IMG/VR virus record: IMGVR_UViG_3300048672_000363
Location: 1 to 59,518 of that record
Direction: 5' to 3' (one strand)
Source: a virus
Length of the DNA: 59,518 nucleotides
This document shows, in pieces, positions 6,634 to 15,052 of the stretch; the stretch's first letter is position 1; every line of letters begins with the position of its first letter. The notes under the pieces were generated by a model. That model did not search any database, had not been told where the DNA came from, and was given only the letters and a program-made list of their open reading frames with translations. A program made the translations under genes and the position numbers.

Positions 6634-6681
6634 TCAAATCGTCAGGCAAGCAACCGCAAGCCGCAAATCGGGAGAGATAGC

Positions 6682-6969
6682 ATGAAAGTAAATTTTGATG
6701 GGGTAGGTCACCTAGGATGGGTTCTTGTTGCAAAGAACAATAGAAAAGTCCGCGATGGTAGCGGATGGGGGCGCGCAGGCGTAAAGACCCTAAAAAAAGG
6801 GGATGTGCATTTTTGCACATGGCAAGGGTCGGCAGAATCTGAAAAGACCTCCAAAGGAAGGCTGAAAGAAGTCGTGACCAGAGGCGGTCAGACCGATTGG
6901 AGTAAGAATTGGGAAATTAAGCAATGCTGGTTGTCGTCATCAATCGGGCAAGATGCCCGCGAGGTTTAG
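6682..6969 (+). CDS. hypothetical protein, 95 residues
   Basis: ATG at 6682 behind GGGAGAG. Compact, basic sequence beginning MKVNFDGVGHLGWVLVAKNN, with many Gly, Trp and Lys and no cysteine cluster. It might be a small nucleic-acid-binding beta fold. First gene under the promoter at 6606. Confidence 0.6.
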   Translation: MKVNFDGVGHLGWVLVAKNNRKVRDGSGWGRAGVKTLKKGDVHFCTWQGSAESEKTSKGRLKEVVTRGGQTDWSKNWEIKQCWLSSSIGQDAREV

Positions 6970-7021
6970 TAATTCGCAACCACTGTCAAACCCCCTGCTT
7001 GATCAATTAAGGAGCGATTGC

Positions 7022-7669
7022 ATGAAAAATACGAAATATGAATTAACAGAAACAAAAAACAAATTTGGGGAATTTCAGATTCGTGCGCTGCGCGATTTTG
7101 GAGACGTAAAGGCAGGCGATCTTGGTGGGTTCGTTGACTCACAATTGTGTTTATCGTTTGAAGAACACGACGACTCATGGGTGTACGACAATTCCCGCGT
7201 GGACAACAATTCCCGCGTGTGCAACAACTCCCGCGTGGACAACAATTCCAGCGTGTGCAACAACTCCCGCGTGGACAATTCCCGCGTGGACAATTCCCGC
7301 GTGTACAACAATTCCCGCGTGTACAACAATTCCAGCGTGGACAACAATTCCAGCGTGGACAATTCCCGCGTGAACAATTCCAGCGTGGACAATTCCCGCG
7401 TGGACAATTCCAGCGTGGACAATTCCCGCGTGAACAATTCCAGCGTGGACAATTCCCGCGTTACGAAATCAACTAAGTCGATTTCTGGGCTTTTGTGGTT
7501 AGTCACGTTTACAGATCAGAATATCCAAATTGGGTGTCAGAACCACTCCACTTCAGAGTGGGAATCGTTTTCAGATTCTGAAATTCAAAAAATGAATAGA
7601 AGTGCATTAGATTTTTGGAATGAATACAAAGAAATCATCATTTCTATGGCTAAACTGCATCAAAAATGA
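7022..7669 (+). CDS. phage beta-helix-type repeat protein (DNSRV/DNNSRV repeats)
   Basis: 215 residues from ATG at 7022, behind AAGGAG. The N-terminus (ELTETKNKFGEFQIRALRDFGDVKAGDLGGFV) matches a common phage family in which a short head is followed by many VYGNA-like repeats thought to form a left-handed beta helix. Here residues 56-147 are some 17-18 units of D-N-S-R/S-V or D-N-N-S-R/S-V, varying mainly at R/S and at D/Y/C/N. The C-terminal 60 residues are a unique domain (LLWLVTFTDQNIQIGC, WNEYKEII). At DNA level the units are 15 or 18 bp and almost identical, so copy number may change by slippage without loss of frame. Role unknown. Confidence 0.75.
   Translation: MKNTKYELTETKNKFGEFQIRALRDFGDVKAGDLGGFVDSQLCLSFEEHDDSWVYDNSRVDNNSRVCNNSRVDNNSSVCNNSRVDNSRVDNSRVYNNSRVYNNSSVDNNSSVDNSRVNNSSVDNSRVDNSSVDNSRVNNSSVDNSRVTKSTKSISGLLWLVTFTDQNIQIGCQNHSTSEWESFSDSEIQKMNRSALDFWNEYKEIIISMAKLHQK
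7187..7462 (+). repeat. coding tandem repeat, 15- and 18-bp units
   Basis: Consecutive units GACAATTCCCGCGTG and GACAACAATTCCCGCGTG, with AGC for CGC at the Arg/Ser codon and TAC, TGC or AAC replacing GAC. All unit lengths are multiples of three, so all six frames stay open for long stretches, which creates spurious reading frames in this region. Confidence 0.9.
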
Positions 7670-7908
7670 CCTTCGCATCTAAACTGCGCCAAGTGTGTGA
7701 AATCTACACGGCGCACCAGTCAGGTCGTGTGTTCAAAACAACCTTTGCCAAAGCGATGGGTGTTCCTATTGGCACATTAAACGACTGGTTGACTGGGCGC
7801 GTAGTCCCTCCACCGGATCGGCAATTGATATTTATCATCATGGCAACACGCCCTGACCTGTCAGAGCAAATAGAAATCGTGGCGAAAGAATGGGGGATTA
7901 AAAAGTGA
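7666..7908 (+). CDS. small helix-turn-helix protein
   Basis: 80 residues starting in an ATGA overlap. Residues 22-50 (RVFKTTFAKAMGVPIGTLNDWLTGRVVPP) read as a helix-turn-helix in which a phage-type recognition helix follows GVPIGT. It may bind DNA as a Cro-like regulator of one of the palindromic operators at 8395 or 9503, but no evidence links them directly. Confidence 0.6.
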   Translation: MTFASKLRQVCEIYTAHQSGRVFKTTFAKAMGVPIGTLNDWLTGRVVPPPDRQLIFIIMATRPDLSEQIEIVAKEWGIKK

Positions 7909-8126
7909 CACTTATAAAATGGGGAAAAGCAATAGGTCGCGTCACCACGGGTACGTTTGAATCAATTGAGTTTAAGATATACCGCGATGTAGAGAGCTAC
8001 TACATGGAAATGACCGATAGCAGACGCGTCACCCTAATAGGGTGGAGATTGGAAAGAAGAGAAGCAAAAGAGCGATGCGAAGAGGTTGCGCGTGACATTC
8101 AAGCAAAACACGGGAGTAAAAAATGA
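7905..8126 (+). CDS. hypothetical protein, 73 residues
   Basis: GTG start in a GTGA overlap. N-terminal beta strands (GRVTTGTFESIEFKIYRD, YYMEMTDSRRVTLIGW) are followed by a charged helix RREAKERCEEVARDIQAKHG. A small alpha/beta fold; no family recognised. Confidence 0.65.
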   Translation: MTLIKWGKAIGRVTTGTFESIEFKIYRDVESYYMEMTDSRRVTLIGWRLERREAKERCEEVARDIQAKHGSKK

Positions 8127-8371
8127 GTTCTTTTGTATTAGCAAGATTGCGAGAAGACGGCGATGCAGATTTCCTCTGCGCTGTCGTTAGTGATTTTGAA
8201 GGCTTTGACTTCACCGCGCAATTAAAATCAGCGTGGGACGACGTGCGCGATTATTTTGGCGACGACCTGATCGTTGTGGAGCTTGCGAACGTGGATGACG
8301 TGATTAGTTCACTTACACTGGAGGATTGCGACGTTAAAAGTGCCGAAGAGTTCTTCAAGTACAGTTATTAA
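8123..8371 (+). CDS. acidic hypothetical protein, 82 residues
   Basis: ATGA overlap with the previous gene. Very acidic (DDVRDYFGDDLIVVELANVDDVIS). Last gene before the promoter at 8376. Small acidic phage proteins are sometimes DNA mimics or inhibitors; nothing specific supports this here. Confidence 0.65.
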   Translation: MSSFVLARLREDGDADFLCAVVSDFEGFDFTAQLKSAWDDVRDYFGDDLIVVELANVDDVISSLTLEDCDVKSAEEFFKYSY

Positions 8372-8375
8372 ATTA

Positions 8376-8409
8376 TTGATTTTTAACGCAAAACGCGCTA
8401 AAATAGCGC
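8376..8409 (+). promoter_or_regulatory. promoter with overlapping palindromic operator
   Basis: TTGATT (8376-8381), 17 bases, TAAAAT (8399-8404). The -10 box is covered by GCGCTA-AAA-TAGCGC (8395-8409), perfect 6-bp arms. A protein bound there would block RNA polymerase. A similar site lies at 9503. Confidence 0.7.
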
Positions 8410-8426
8410 ATATTCAGGAGAGTGGC

Positions 8427-9011
8427 ATGACAACAGAAACAGAAACAAAATTTGAACCGCAATGCAAAGACGTTGCAGCAGTTTATGAGAATATCGCACG
8501 CGTTTTGCGAATGTGTGAATCCGCCTCTGTTGAAACGGGGAATGCGTGGAAGCACTCAAATCAATTCGTGGCGGATGACGAGGGTAGTTATCCTGTCGTG
8601 TATGCCGCAAAGACTTACTACGCAGCAAGCAGGCTTGAGTTCGCCGTAGGGGTCGTTGATGGTGTGCCAGTATTCCGTGGCGATACTGTTTACTACGTTT
8701 ATCGCGGCTTGCGTGGTGGAAGTGAGGAGCATTTAAACGGAAAAAAATGCACAATTACTGGATGCGGTGCTGACGGTAAAACTATTTTCGCTGAGTCCGA
8801 TGGTGGAACATTTAGTGTTGACGGTTGTGGGTTTTCGCTAACACCACCAAAGCCAAAGACAAAAACCATCATCATCAAAGACGCGCCAATTCCGTATGCT
8901 GCAATAGTGGCATTAAGTGACAATAGCGGAACAGCAGGCGTTTACCTTCTTTTTGCAAGCCATCAAGATGCTCAAAAGTTTGTTGATTTGGTTCATAAAG
9001 GCGCAGCATGA
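8427..9011 (+). CDS. hypothetical protein, 194 residues
   Basis: ATG at 8427 behind CAGGAGAG; a longer frame starts inside the promoter and is unlikely. The N-terminal half is helical; the middle has GVPVFRGDTVYYVYRG and a small beta section (CTITGCGADGKTIFAESDGG), resembling phage proteins with an SH3-like strand set that carry a 'property' loop. Then TIIIKDAPIPYAAIVAL. No function known. Confidence 0.65.
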   Translation: MTTETETKFEPQCKDVAAVYENIARVLRMCESASVETGNAWKHSNQFVADDEGSYPVVYAAKTYYAASRLEFAVGVVDGVPVFRGDTVYYVYRGLRGGSEEHLNGKKCTITGCGADGKTIFAESDGGTFSVDGCGFSLTPPKPKTKTIIIKDAPIPYAAIVALSDNSGTAGVYLLFASHQDAQKFVDLVHKGAA

Positions 9012-9448
9012 CGCAATCATTACCACTAGCAAGAATCGGTGATTTAGGATGCGCCATTGAGGGAGGATTCCCGCACGCTAAGAACACATCGCGCAAATTG
9101 CGCCTTGCTTGGGTAAGTCGCCATGAGCTTTACACCGCCAACGTCCAAGGCATTGACGGCGTAAACAATCGCATCGTGACGCTCGTAGGGCTAATCAAAA
9201 GCACTACCTACGGCAAGAAAGCAAAGCCTGAGCCATTCATGCACGCATGGATGGATGCAATCACTGGAACGCTATACCTACCAGATGACGGTATATGCCT
9301 ATCCAGTAAATACCGCACGCTTGACGTGTCGAGCATTGCTAAACTTGCTGGCGAAAGAGAAGATATGAAAGCCAATGAAAAAGCCGCGCTGAGGATGAAA
9401 GCCCTCACGGATTCAATTTCGCCAAAGATGGCGAATAAAGAGGCTTAG
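9008..9448 (+). CDS. hypothetical protein, 146 residues
   Basis: ATGA overlap. Alpha/beta, with RIGDLGCAIEGGFPHAKN near the start and a lysine-rich helical tail. It is the last gene before terminase. Between it and 9518, GTCG ... CGAC followed by six T bases might terminate weakly. Confidence 0.6.
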   Translation: MTQSLPLARIGDLGCAIEGGFPHAKNTSRKLRLAWVSRHELYTANVQGIDGVNNRIVTLVGLIKSTTYGKKAKPEPFMHAWMDAITGTLYLPDDGICLSSKYRTLDVSSIAKLAGEREDMKANEKAALRMKALTDSISPKMANKEA

Positions 9449-9482
9449 TGGGTCGCAAAAAAATGAGCCGACGCTTTTTTGT

Positions 9483-9516
9483 TTGCATAAACAACACAAA
9501 TGCGCTAAATATAGCG
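9483..9516 (+). promoter_or_regulatory. promoter and palindrome before terminase
   Basis: TTGCAT (9483-9488), 17 bases, TAAATA (9506-9511), with CGCTA-AATA-TAGCG (9503-9516) over the -10 box. Same architecture as 8376-8409. Transcription would start at about 9518, the terminase ATG itself, giving a leaderless message. Confidence 0.5.
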
Positions 9517-9517
9517 A

Positions 9518-10051
9518 ATGGCACGCCCAGCTAAACTAACAGAAGAGATGAAGACAGAAGCCGCCCAGCGAATTGTTGATGGCGGCATTACCTATGAGGC
9601 TTTAGCAAAAGAGCTTGGCGTGTCCAAGCCGTGCCTGATAAAGAACGTTTCTGACCGAGTGAATAAATTAAAAGCCGCAGCGAATCAAATAGTTGCGACT
9701 GCAAACGCCCTTAGTTTATTACCAGTAAATGACCGAGGGTCAGCAATCAACCTAGCACAGACATTGCTTTACATGGCTAATAACATGGCAAGCACTTCCG
9801 GCAAAATGTCTAGAGCATCCGACCGCCTTGCATCGTTAGTCGAGAAACGAGTAGATACCCTAGAAGATATTGCACAAACAGGCGCGGGAATCACAACAGA
9901 GGATATTCAGCTAACGCTTGGGTCAATCCGTATGGTAAACGAAGCAAGCCAAACGCCGCTGAAGATGATGGACTTAGCCAAAGAGTCCATTAACAACCAA
10001 AAAGAATCCGTAAATACACCCACTAGAATCGTCGTGTGCGCGCCAGAATGA
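9518..10051 (+). CDS. terS: terminase small subunit
   Basis: 177 residues, starting MARPAKLTEEMKTEAAQRIVDGG, the usual opening of phage small terminases, followed by a helix-turn-helix (YEALAKELGVSKPCLIKNVSDRV, residues 28-50) that would recognise the packaging site. The central helices support oligomer formation. The start is unusual in having no visible Shine-Dalgarno sequence. It overlaps the large subunit by four bases (ATGA). Confidence 0.75.
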   Translation: MARPAKLTEEMKTEAAQRIVDGGITYEALAKELGVSKPCLIKNVSDRVNKLKAAANQIVATANALSLLPVNDRGSAINLAQTLLYMANNMASTSGKMSRASDRLASLVEKRVDTLEDIAQTGAGITTEDIQLTLGSIRMVNEASQTPLKMMDLAKESINNQKESVNTPTRIVVCAPE

Positions 10052-11337
10052 GCGACTTGATAGTCCCCATACCACCTAAGCTAATCCAAGTGTTCGCCCC
10101 TGAGCGCGGCGCGGTTAGGTATCGCTGGGCGTGTGGAGGTCGAAGCAGCGGAAAAAGTTTCACGTTTGCGATGATGGCAGCGATTTGGGGTGCGTGCGAA
10201 AAGCTGAAAATCTTGGTAGGTCGCGGACACTTCATCACCATCAAAGACTCATTCTTTGCTGAACTCAAGAACGCGATAGAATCAAACGAATGGCTTGCTA
10301 GTCAGTACGACGTTGGAGAGGATTATCTGCGCGGGTACAACGGCACACAGTTTCTGTTCCGTGGGCTGAATGTCAACCCTAAGTCGATCAAGTCAATCGC
10401 TCACGTCGATTTGTGCATCTTGGAAGAAGCTGAGGCAGTATCCGAGCAGGCATGGTTAAACTTAGAGCCAACGATCCGCGCCCACAAGAGCGAGATATGG
10501 TGCATCTGGAATCCTGAGCGCGAGGATTCTCCTGTTGATATTCGCATGGTGCAAAATAAGCCGGATAATTCAGTAGGATGCGCTATGAACTACACGGACA
10601 ACCCGTGGTTCACCGATGTTATGGAAGCGCAGCGTTTGCGAGATTTGCAGATACTTGATCGCGGAACGTACAACAACATTTGGCTGGGAGAGTACCTAAA
10701 GAACACAGAGGGCGATTATTACCGCAACGAATTCACTCGCATAGACTCCGAGGGCAGAATTTGCAACGTGCCGATAATGGATAATCCCGTGTTTACTTTT
10801 TGGGATATTGGCAATAGCGATGGTACTGCGATATGGTTCATCCAAAAATTCGGGCTTGAAACGCGTTGTATAGACTACTTTGAGGCGCACTATGAGAAGC
10901 TGGGACACTATGCCGCAATTCTCAAAGAGAAGGGCTATAATTACGCGAAGCATTTTTTGCCGCACGATGCAGATTACAAGAGATTATCCGACTCAAACAA
11001 ATCCACCCGTGAAATGCTTGAGGATTTAGGCTTAAAAGACATTGAGGTATTGCCTCGCATAACTTCACTATTTCAAGGTATCGAGATTACGCGTCGCCAC
11101 TTCCCCGCGCTTTGGTTCGATAAGAACCGCTGCGCATTAGGTATCAAGCGGCTGCGAAATTACCGCAGAAGGTGGAACAAAACAGATAACCGATTTGTGG
11201 ATGAGCCGGATAAAAATAATGGCAGTTCCGAAGCTGCTGACGCGATTCGGCAATGGGCGCAAGCCGAAGATTTAGGGCTTGTTGAAATTAGAGAGCGTTC
11301 GACATACAGACCCCCACCGCAAGATTGGAGAGCTTAA
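10048..11337 (+). CDS. terL: terminase large subunit
   Basis: 429 residues from ATG at 10048. The ATPase has Walker A GGRSSGKS at residues 30-37 and Walker B CILEEAE near 123-129. The nuclease domain begins at VFTFWDIGNSDGTA (aspartate near 253) and has further acidic residues in LPHDADYKR and SSEAADAIRQ. This is the PBSX/Terminase_3 type that translocates DNA into the prohead through the portal encoded next and cuts it, typical of headful or cos-independent packaging, which fits the permuted genome ends. Confidence 0.93.
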   Translation: MSDLIVPIPPKLIQVFAPERGAVRYRWACGGRSSGKSFTFAMMAAIWGACEKLKILVGRGHFITIKDSFFAELKNAIESNEWLASQYDVGEDYLRGYNGTQFLFRGLNVNPKSIKSIAHVDLCILEEAEAVSEQAWLNLEPTIRAHKSEIWCIWNPEREDSPVDIRMVQNKPDNSVGCAMNYTDNPWFTDVMEAQRLRDLQILDRGTYNNIWLGEYLKNTEGDYYRNEFTRIDSEGRICNVPIMDNPVFTFWDIGNSDGTAIWFIQKFGLETRCIDYFEAHYEKLGHYAAILKEKGYNYAKHFLPHDADYKRLSDSNKSTREMLEDLGLKDIEVLPRITSLFQGIEITRRHFPALWFDKNRCALGIKRLRNYRRRWNKTDNRFVDEPDKNNGSSEAADAIRQWAQAEDLGLVEIRERSTYRPPPQDWRA

Positions 11338-11393
11338 ACGCGTTTATACAAAGCGATTTGAGCGATTAAAATAAGCTAGTCAACACCTACCCC

Positions 11394-11408
11394 TCGCCGA
11401 TATGGCGA
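11394..11408 (+). promoter_or_regulatory. intercistronic hairpin ahead of the portal gene
   Basis: TCGCC-GATAT-GGCGA, followed by CATGAAAGG as ribosome site. A related hairpin occurs at 19211 with a compensating base-pair change. No U-run, so it is not a terminator. Confidence 0.55.
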
Positions 11409-11423
11409 CATGAAAGGCTAAAA

Positions 11424-13751
11424 ATGGAAAACGAAAAAGAACAAGAAGAACATCCAGACACCGGAATGAGTGTTGATAAGTTCCGTGAAATCATCGAAAC
11501 GATCAAAGCACAGCCAAACTTTAGAGCCGCCGCCGACAAAGAGCATCGCTACTACGATGGCAAGCAACTTGATGATGATGTTGTTCGCCTTTACCAAAGC
11601 CTTGGGCGACAACCTTACATTGAAAACAACACAGCCCCAGCAATCAACCAAGCAATGTCTGTGGTGTTTACAGATGAGCGCGATTACCTAATCACCGCCG
11701 AAACGCCGGACGAAGAAGCCGAGCAACTCGCCCAAGCAATCAATCAAGAGCTACACCAAGTCGAATCAAGAACGTATGCCGACAATGCGTGCCGAGATGC
11801 CGCGCATGAAATGGGTGTGTGTGGGTTCGCGTTTGTAGAAGTGTCCCGCAACAAAGACCCGTTTGAGTACCCATACCGTGTAGAGGTTGCGCCGCGCAAT
11901 GAGATTTACTGGGATATGTTGTCAGTCGGCAAAGGCAAAGACCTTTCAAAAGCGCGTTGGATCGCCCGAAGACGCTGGTTAGATTGGCAAGATGTCGCCG
12001 CGCAGTTCCCAGATTTTCACGAGCAAATCAAAAATATGGCAGCACGCGGATCGGTGTTCGATGAATTCGAGCTACTGAGCGCGCAACTTTCAGGCGCGGG
12101 GCAAAATTCATTAAACGTACCCGTGCAAATGGAAGCTGTTGTTGGGCAGACTGGCGCGCCTTCAGCCGTAGCGTTTGCCTCACAGAATGCAATCCAGAAC
12201 GCATTTATTGGGCTGGAGCAGCAAGAATGGCGCGATGCCACTAAGTCTCGCGTGTTATTGCACGAATGCTGGTATCGAGTAAACGAAGACGTTAAGGTAA
12301 TTAAATACATTGACGGACGGGTTGAAGAGTTTGACGAAGACGATCCGCTCCACATGACCGAAGTCTCACTGTTCACCCAAGGCGATTCAAGCCTAATTTC
12401 AGAACTATCAATCACACGAACCAAGAAGATGCGGGTAAGCTACTGGCTTAATTCGCTGCGATTGCACGACGATTACAGCCCATTCCCACACAACGAATAC
12501 CCTTACGCGCCTTTCTTCGCAATTTCTGAGGATGCGACTGGCATTAAGTACGGACTTGCGCGCCCAATGATCCCAATGCAAGACGCGATTAACACCCTAA
12601 CCGCGAAGTTGATGCAAGGATTAGGCTCTGTTCGCGTCACGCGCACCGAAGGCGCGGTACGAATGACTGACGACCAAGTGCGTGAAAGTGCCGGATTAAC
12701 TAACGCGGATTTCGTGTTGGACGAACACTTCACCCGTGACGGACATATCTTTAAGCTGGAACGTGATTACGAGCTATCAAGTCAGCACTTGCAGGTGCTA
12801 AACGAATCCCGCGCAGCAATCAAAGCCGTTGCTGGTGTTTACAACAGCGAAGGGCAAAACAAGCTCCAGCAGTCAGGTTTAGCCATTGCCACACTTGCAG
12901 AACAAGGCGACAAGGCATTAGCAATCATCATGGATGCCGCTGGGCGCGGGCGTAGAGCGGTCGGCGAATTGTTGTTGTCGTTGATTATTGAGGATTTTAA
13001 GCGCAAGGAAAACGCGCAGATTGTCATTAAGGGCGACGCATTCAAGGAGAGCGCGACCATTACGATCAACGAATCGGGCATTGACGATGAAGGCGGGGAA
13101 TATCGACGCAACGACCTATCGAAAGCGCGATTGCTGTTGAGCTTGTCGGATACACCGACAAGCTCAAGCTTCAAGAATCAGCAACTAGCAGCCATGAGCG
13201 AGGCTTATAAATCATCCCCGCCAGAATATCAGCGTGCGATGTTCCCTGAAATGCTGCGCCTAATGAACATCCCGAACAAGGATGAGATTATGAAAGCCGC
13301 ACGCGATGCAAGCGCAGCCGCAACACCTGAGCAGGTGCAACAACAAATTGATTCCGCTGTATCTCAAGCATTACAAAAGGCACAGACAGAGGCGAAAATG
13401 CGCGAGCTTGACCTCAAAGCTATGCTGAACGATGCGCAAATTAAGCTTGTTAATGCGCAAGCCGTTGAGGTTGGCGTAAAAGCAAGCTATGCCGCGATGC
13501 AAGCTGGTCAAGCCGTAGCAACGATGCCACAAATTGCGCCGATTGCCGACGTTGTAATGCAGACAGCAGGCTATCAACCACCCAATCCGTTAGGTGTTGA
13601 CCCAAACTTCCCACAGCCTAGCGGTGTAGTTGCACCAGCACCGGAAGTGGCGGAGAATACCAGCCCAGTCATGCCGCCCGTAGCACCAACACCAGAATCA
13701 CCGTTGCAAGGCGCGGAGCATGGGGTTGAAACTATGAGGAGCGATGCGTAA
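11424..13751 (+). CDS. P22-type portal protein
   Basis: 775 residues from ATG behind GAAAGG. Matches the P22 portal family: N-terminal RYYDGKQLDDDVVRLYQSLGRQPYIENNTAPAINQAMSVV; YRVEVAPRNEIYWDM and ARWIARRRWLD; HNEYPYAPFFAISEDATGIKYGLARPM; then the long alpha-helical C-terminal 'barrel' (KAQTEAKMRELDLKAM). It forms the dodecameric ring that terminase docks on and that carries the short tail. Proline-rich tail from about residue 715. Length is normal for this family. Confidence 0.93.
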   Translation: MENEKEQEEHPDTGMSVDKFREIIETIKAQPNFRAAADKEHRYYDGKQLDDDVVRLYQSLGRQPYIENNTAPAINQAMSVVFTDERDYLITAETPDEEAEQLAQAINQELHQVESRTYADNACRDAAHEMGVCGFAFVEVSRNKDPFEYPYRVEVAPRNEIYWDMLSVGKGKDLSKARWIARRRWLDWQDVAAQFPDFHEQIKNMAARGSVFDEFELLSAQLSGAGQNSLNVPVQMEAVVGQTGAPSAVAFASQNAIQNAFIGLEQQEWRDATKSRVLLHECWYRVNEDVKVIKYIDGRVEEFDEDDPLHMTEVSLFTQGDSSLISELSITRTKKMRVSYWLNSLRLHDDYSPFPHNEYPYAPFFAISEDATGIKYGLARPMIPMQDAINTLTAKLMQGLGSVRVTRTEGAVRMTDDQVRESAGLTNADFVLDEHFTRDGHIFKLERDYELSSQHLQVLNESRAAIKAVAGVYNSEGQNKLQQSGLAIATLAEQGDKALAIIMDAAGRGRRAVGELLLSLIIEDFKRKENAQIVIKGDAFKESATITINESGIDDEGGEYRRNDLSKARLLLSLSDTPTSSSFKNQQLAAMSEAYKSSPPEYQRAMFPEMLRLMNIPNKDEIMKAARDASAAATPEQVQQQIDSAVSQALQKAQTEAKMRELDLKAMLNDAQIKLVNAQAVEVGVKASYAAMQAGQAVATMPQIAPIADVVMQTAGYQPPNPLGVDPNFPQPSGVVAPAPEVAENTSPVMPPVAPTPESPLQGAEHGVETMRSDA

Positions 13752-13927
13752 TGGAAATGAACGAATACAAAATAAAGCTACAAGCGATACGGATGGACTT
13801 ATGGGTGAGGGTGTTTATGATTGATGTTCAGAAGCATGGCAATGGTTATGCGGCACGGGAAGCAGATGAGGCACTGGCGCGATTTGATGCGAATTTTGGC
13901 GAAGCAAAAACATTGACGCAAAAATAA
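13751..13927 (+). CDS. small protein behind portal, 58 residues
   Basis: ATG at 13751 overlaps the portal stop by one base (TAATG). A single helical sequence (YKIKLQAIRMDLWVRVFMID ... READEALARFDANFG). Small genes of this kind often follow P22-type portals in podoviruses; role unknown. Confidence 0.65.
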   Translation: MEMNEYKIKLQAIRMDLWVRVFMIDVQKHGNGYAAREADEALARFDANFGEAKTLTQK

Positions 13928-13941
13928 AAGTATAGTAGAAC
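13913..13941 (+). promoter_or_regulatory. promoter for scaffold and capsid genes
   Basis: TTGACG (13913-13918), 17 bases, TAGAAC (13936-13941), overlapping the end of the 58-residue gene. It gives a leader of about 185 bases before the scaffold start. Confidence 0.6.
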
Positions 13942-14132
13942 GCTAAATAGTTTCACCTCGTCGCCTGAAAAGGTAAAGCCCCAACGGGAATAGATGACGA
14001 ACATCCTTAGATCGAAGTAATTTTTATTCGCTCGGTGGCTCAAAAAGCCATAGCCAAGCCCTTCGGGTGCGGCAAAAACGGAGGGCGGCGGTTGCTTAGT
14101 CGCCCAGTCTCAACCACCTTATGAGGTGCGCA
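13942..14132 (+). ncRNA. structured leader of the scaffold gene with hidden ribosome site
   Basis: No gene is seen in 13928-14132. Several stems are visible: TGGCT-CAAAA-AGCCA, CCC-TTCG-GGG-type loop near 14070, GGGCG/CGCCC around 14086-14105, and CACCT-TATG-AGGTG (14115-14128). The last one buries AGGTG, the Shine-Dalgarno sequence for the ATG at 14133. This could delay or couple translation of the scaffold. Regulation is inference. Confidence 0.5.
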
Positions 14133-14957
14133 ATGCTAGAATTAGTACTCAACCAAGACAACTACTTGGACGCGGATTACCCAGTTGAAGATTTAACCGA
14201 TGAACAGTTAATCGCTATCAGCAATGGCGAAGACGTTGTGATTAAGCGGGATGATGAACCAGTAGAAGACGCAAAGCCTGACGAAGAAGTGGCTTCAACG
14301 GAAGAGCAAGAACAACAAGAATCTGAACGTCGCGCCGAAGCAGAAACGGCTATTGCAGCAGCGACGGAAGAATTCAAGGCGACTGGTGACGACACTAAAA
14401 TCAAGGCTTTATTCGCCGATTACGCGGGCGATTACCCTGAATTCTTTTCCGAAATGGATAAGCAGTTAGCCCCTGTAATTGCAGAAATGCAAAAGCAAGC
14501 TGACGAAAACACCAAGGCACTGGCTGAATTAAAGGCTGAAAAAGCTCATGCCGAATATATGGCGCAAGTCGTCAAGGCTATTCCAGACTTCTATGAGTTA
14601 GGTTTGGTTGGCAAGGATAATCGCCCTTCTGACGCATTCACCGCATGGACGCAAGACCTGCCATACAAGCAAGTCCTCAAGTATCAGCAAGTCTTTGAGC
14701 GCGGTACTATCCAGCAAATCGCAGACATGGCGGCTGATTTTCGCGCATCAAAAGAACCTCAAAAGACTGACAAGCCGACCTTCAAGCAGGGAAAGCAAAA
14801 CCCATCCACAATTTCAGATATTGGCGCACCCGCTGGCAATCAATCGGCTGGTATTAGCCCGTTGGATATGACACCAGACCAAGCCCAAGCCTTTTACGCC
14901 AAGCAGTTCGCGGCTGGCGCGAGCTTTGCCGACCTACTGAAACGCACTGGGCTGTAG
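14133..14957 (+). CDS. scaffolding protein
   Basis: 274 residues from ATG at 14133 (AGGTG five bases upstream; an ATG at 14121 lacks one). Very acidic N-terminal third (VEDAKPDEEVASTEEQEQQ), central coiled coil (EMQKQADENTKALAELKAEK) and lysine-containing tail with PTFKQGKQNPS, as in podovirus scaffolds. It lies between portal and capsid, the expected place, and would direct prohead assembly and be absent from the virion. Confidence 0.8.
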   Translation: MLELVLNQDNYLDADYPVEDLTDEQLIAISNGEDVVIKRDDEPVEDAKPDEEVASTEEQEQQESERRAEAETAIAAATEEFKATGDDTKIKALFADYAGDYPEFFSEMDKQLAPVIAEMQKQADENTKALAELKAEKAHAEYMAQVVKAIPDFYELGLVGKDNRPSDAFTAWTQDLPYKQVLKYQQVFERGTIQQIADMAADFRASKEPQKTDKPTFKQGKQNPSTISDIGAPAGNQSAGISPLDMTPDQAQAFYAKQFAAGASFADLLKRTGL

Positions 14958-15052
14958 GAAAAGGAGGGGCAAAATGAAGTGATCTCTCTAAATAAGCAAT
15001 AGCAAAACCACATAACGTCGTGATGACGTGATAATCCTTTAAGGAGCATAAA

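Noticed and set aside
7187-7462. CRISPR-like array
   Set aside because: Repeats are directly adjacent coding units without unique spacers.
7075-7506. Long minus-strand and alternative plus-strand frames over the repeat tract
   Set aside because: They are open only because repeat units are multiples of three; they lack ribosome sites, and the frame at 7022 has a good start and a family-like N-terminus.
14970-14985. Minimal frame ATG AAG TGA behind AGGAGGGG before the capsid leader
   Set aside because: Only two codons; may be accidental although the ribosome site is strong.
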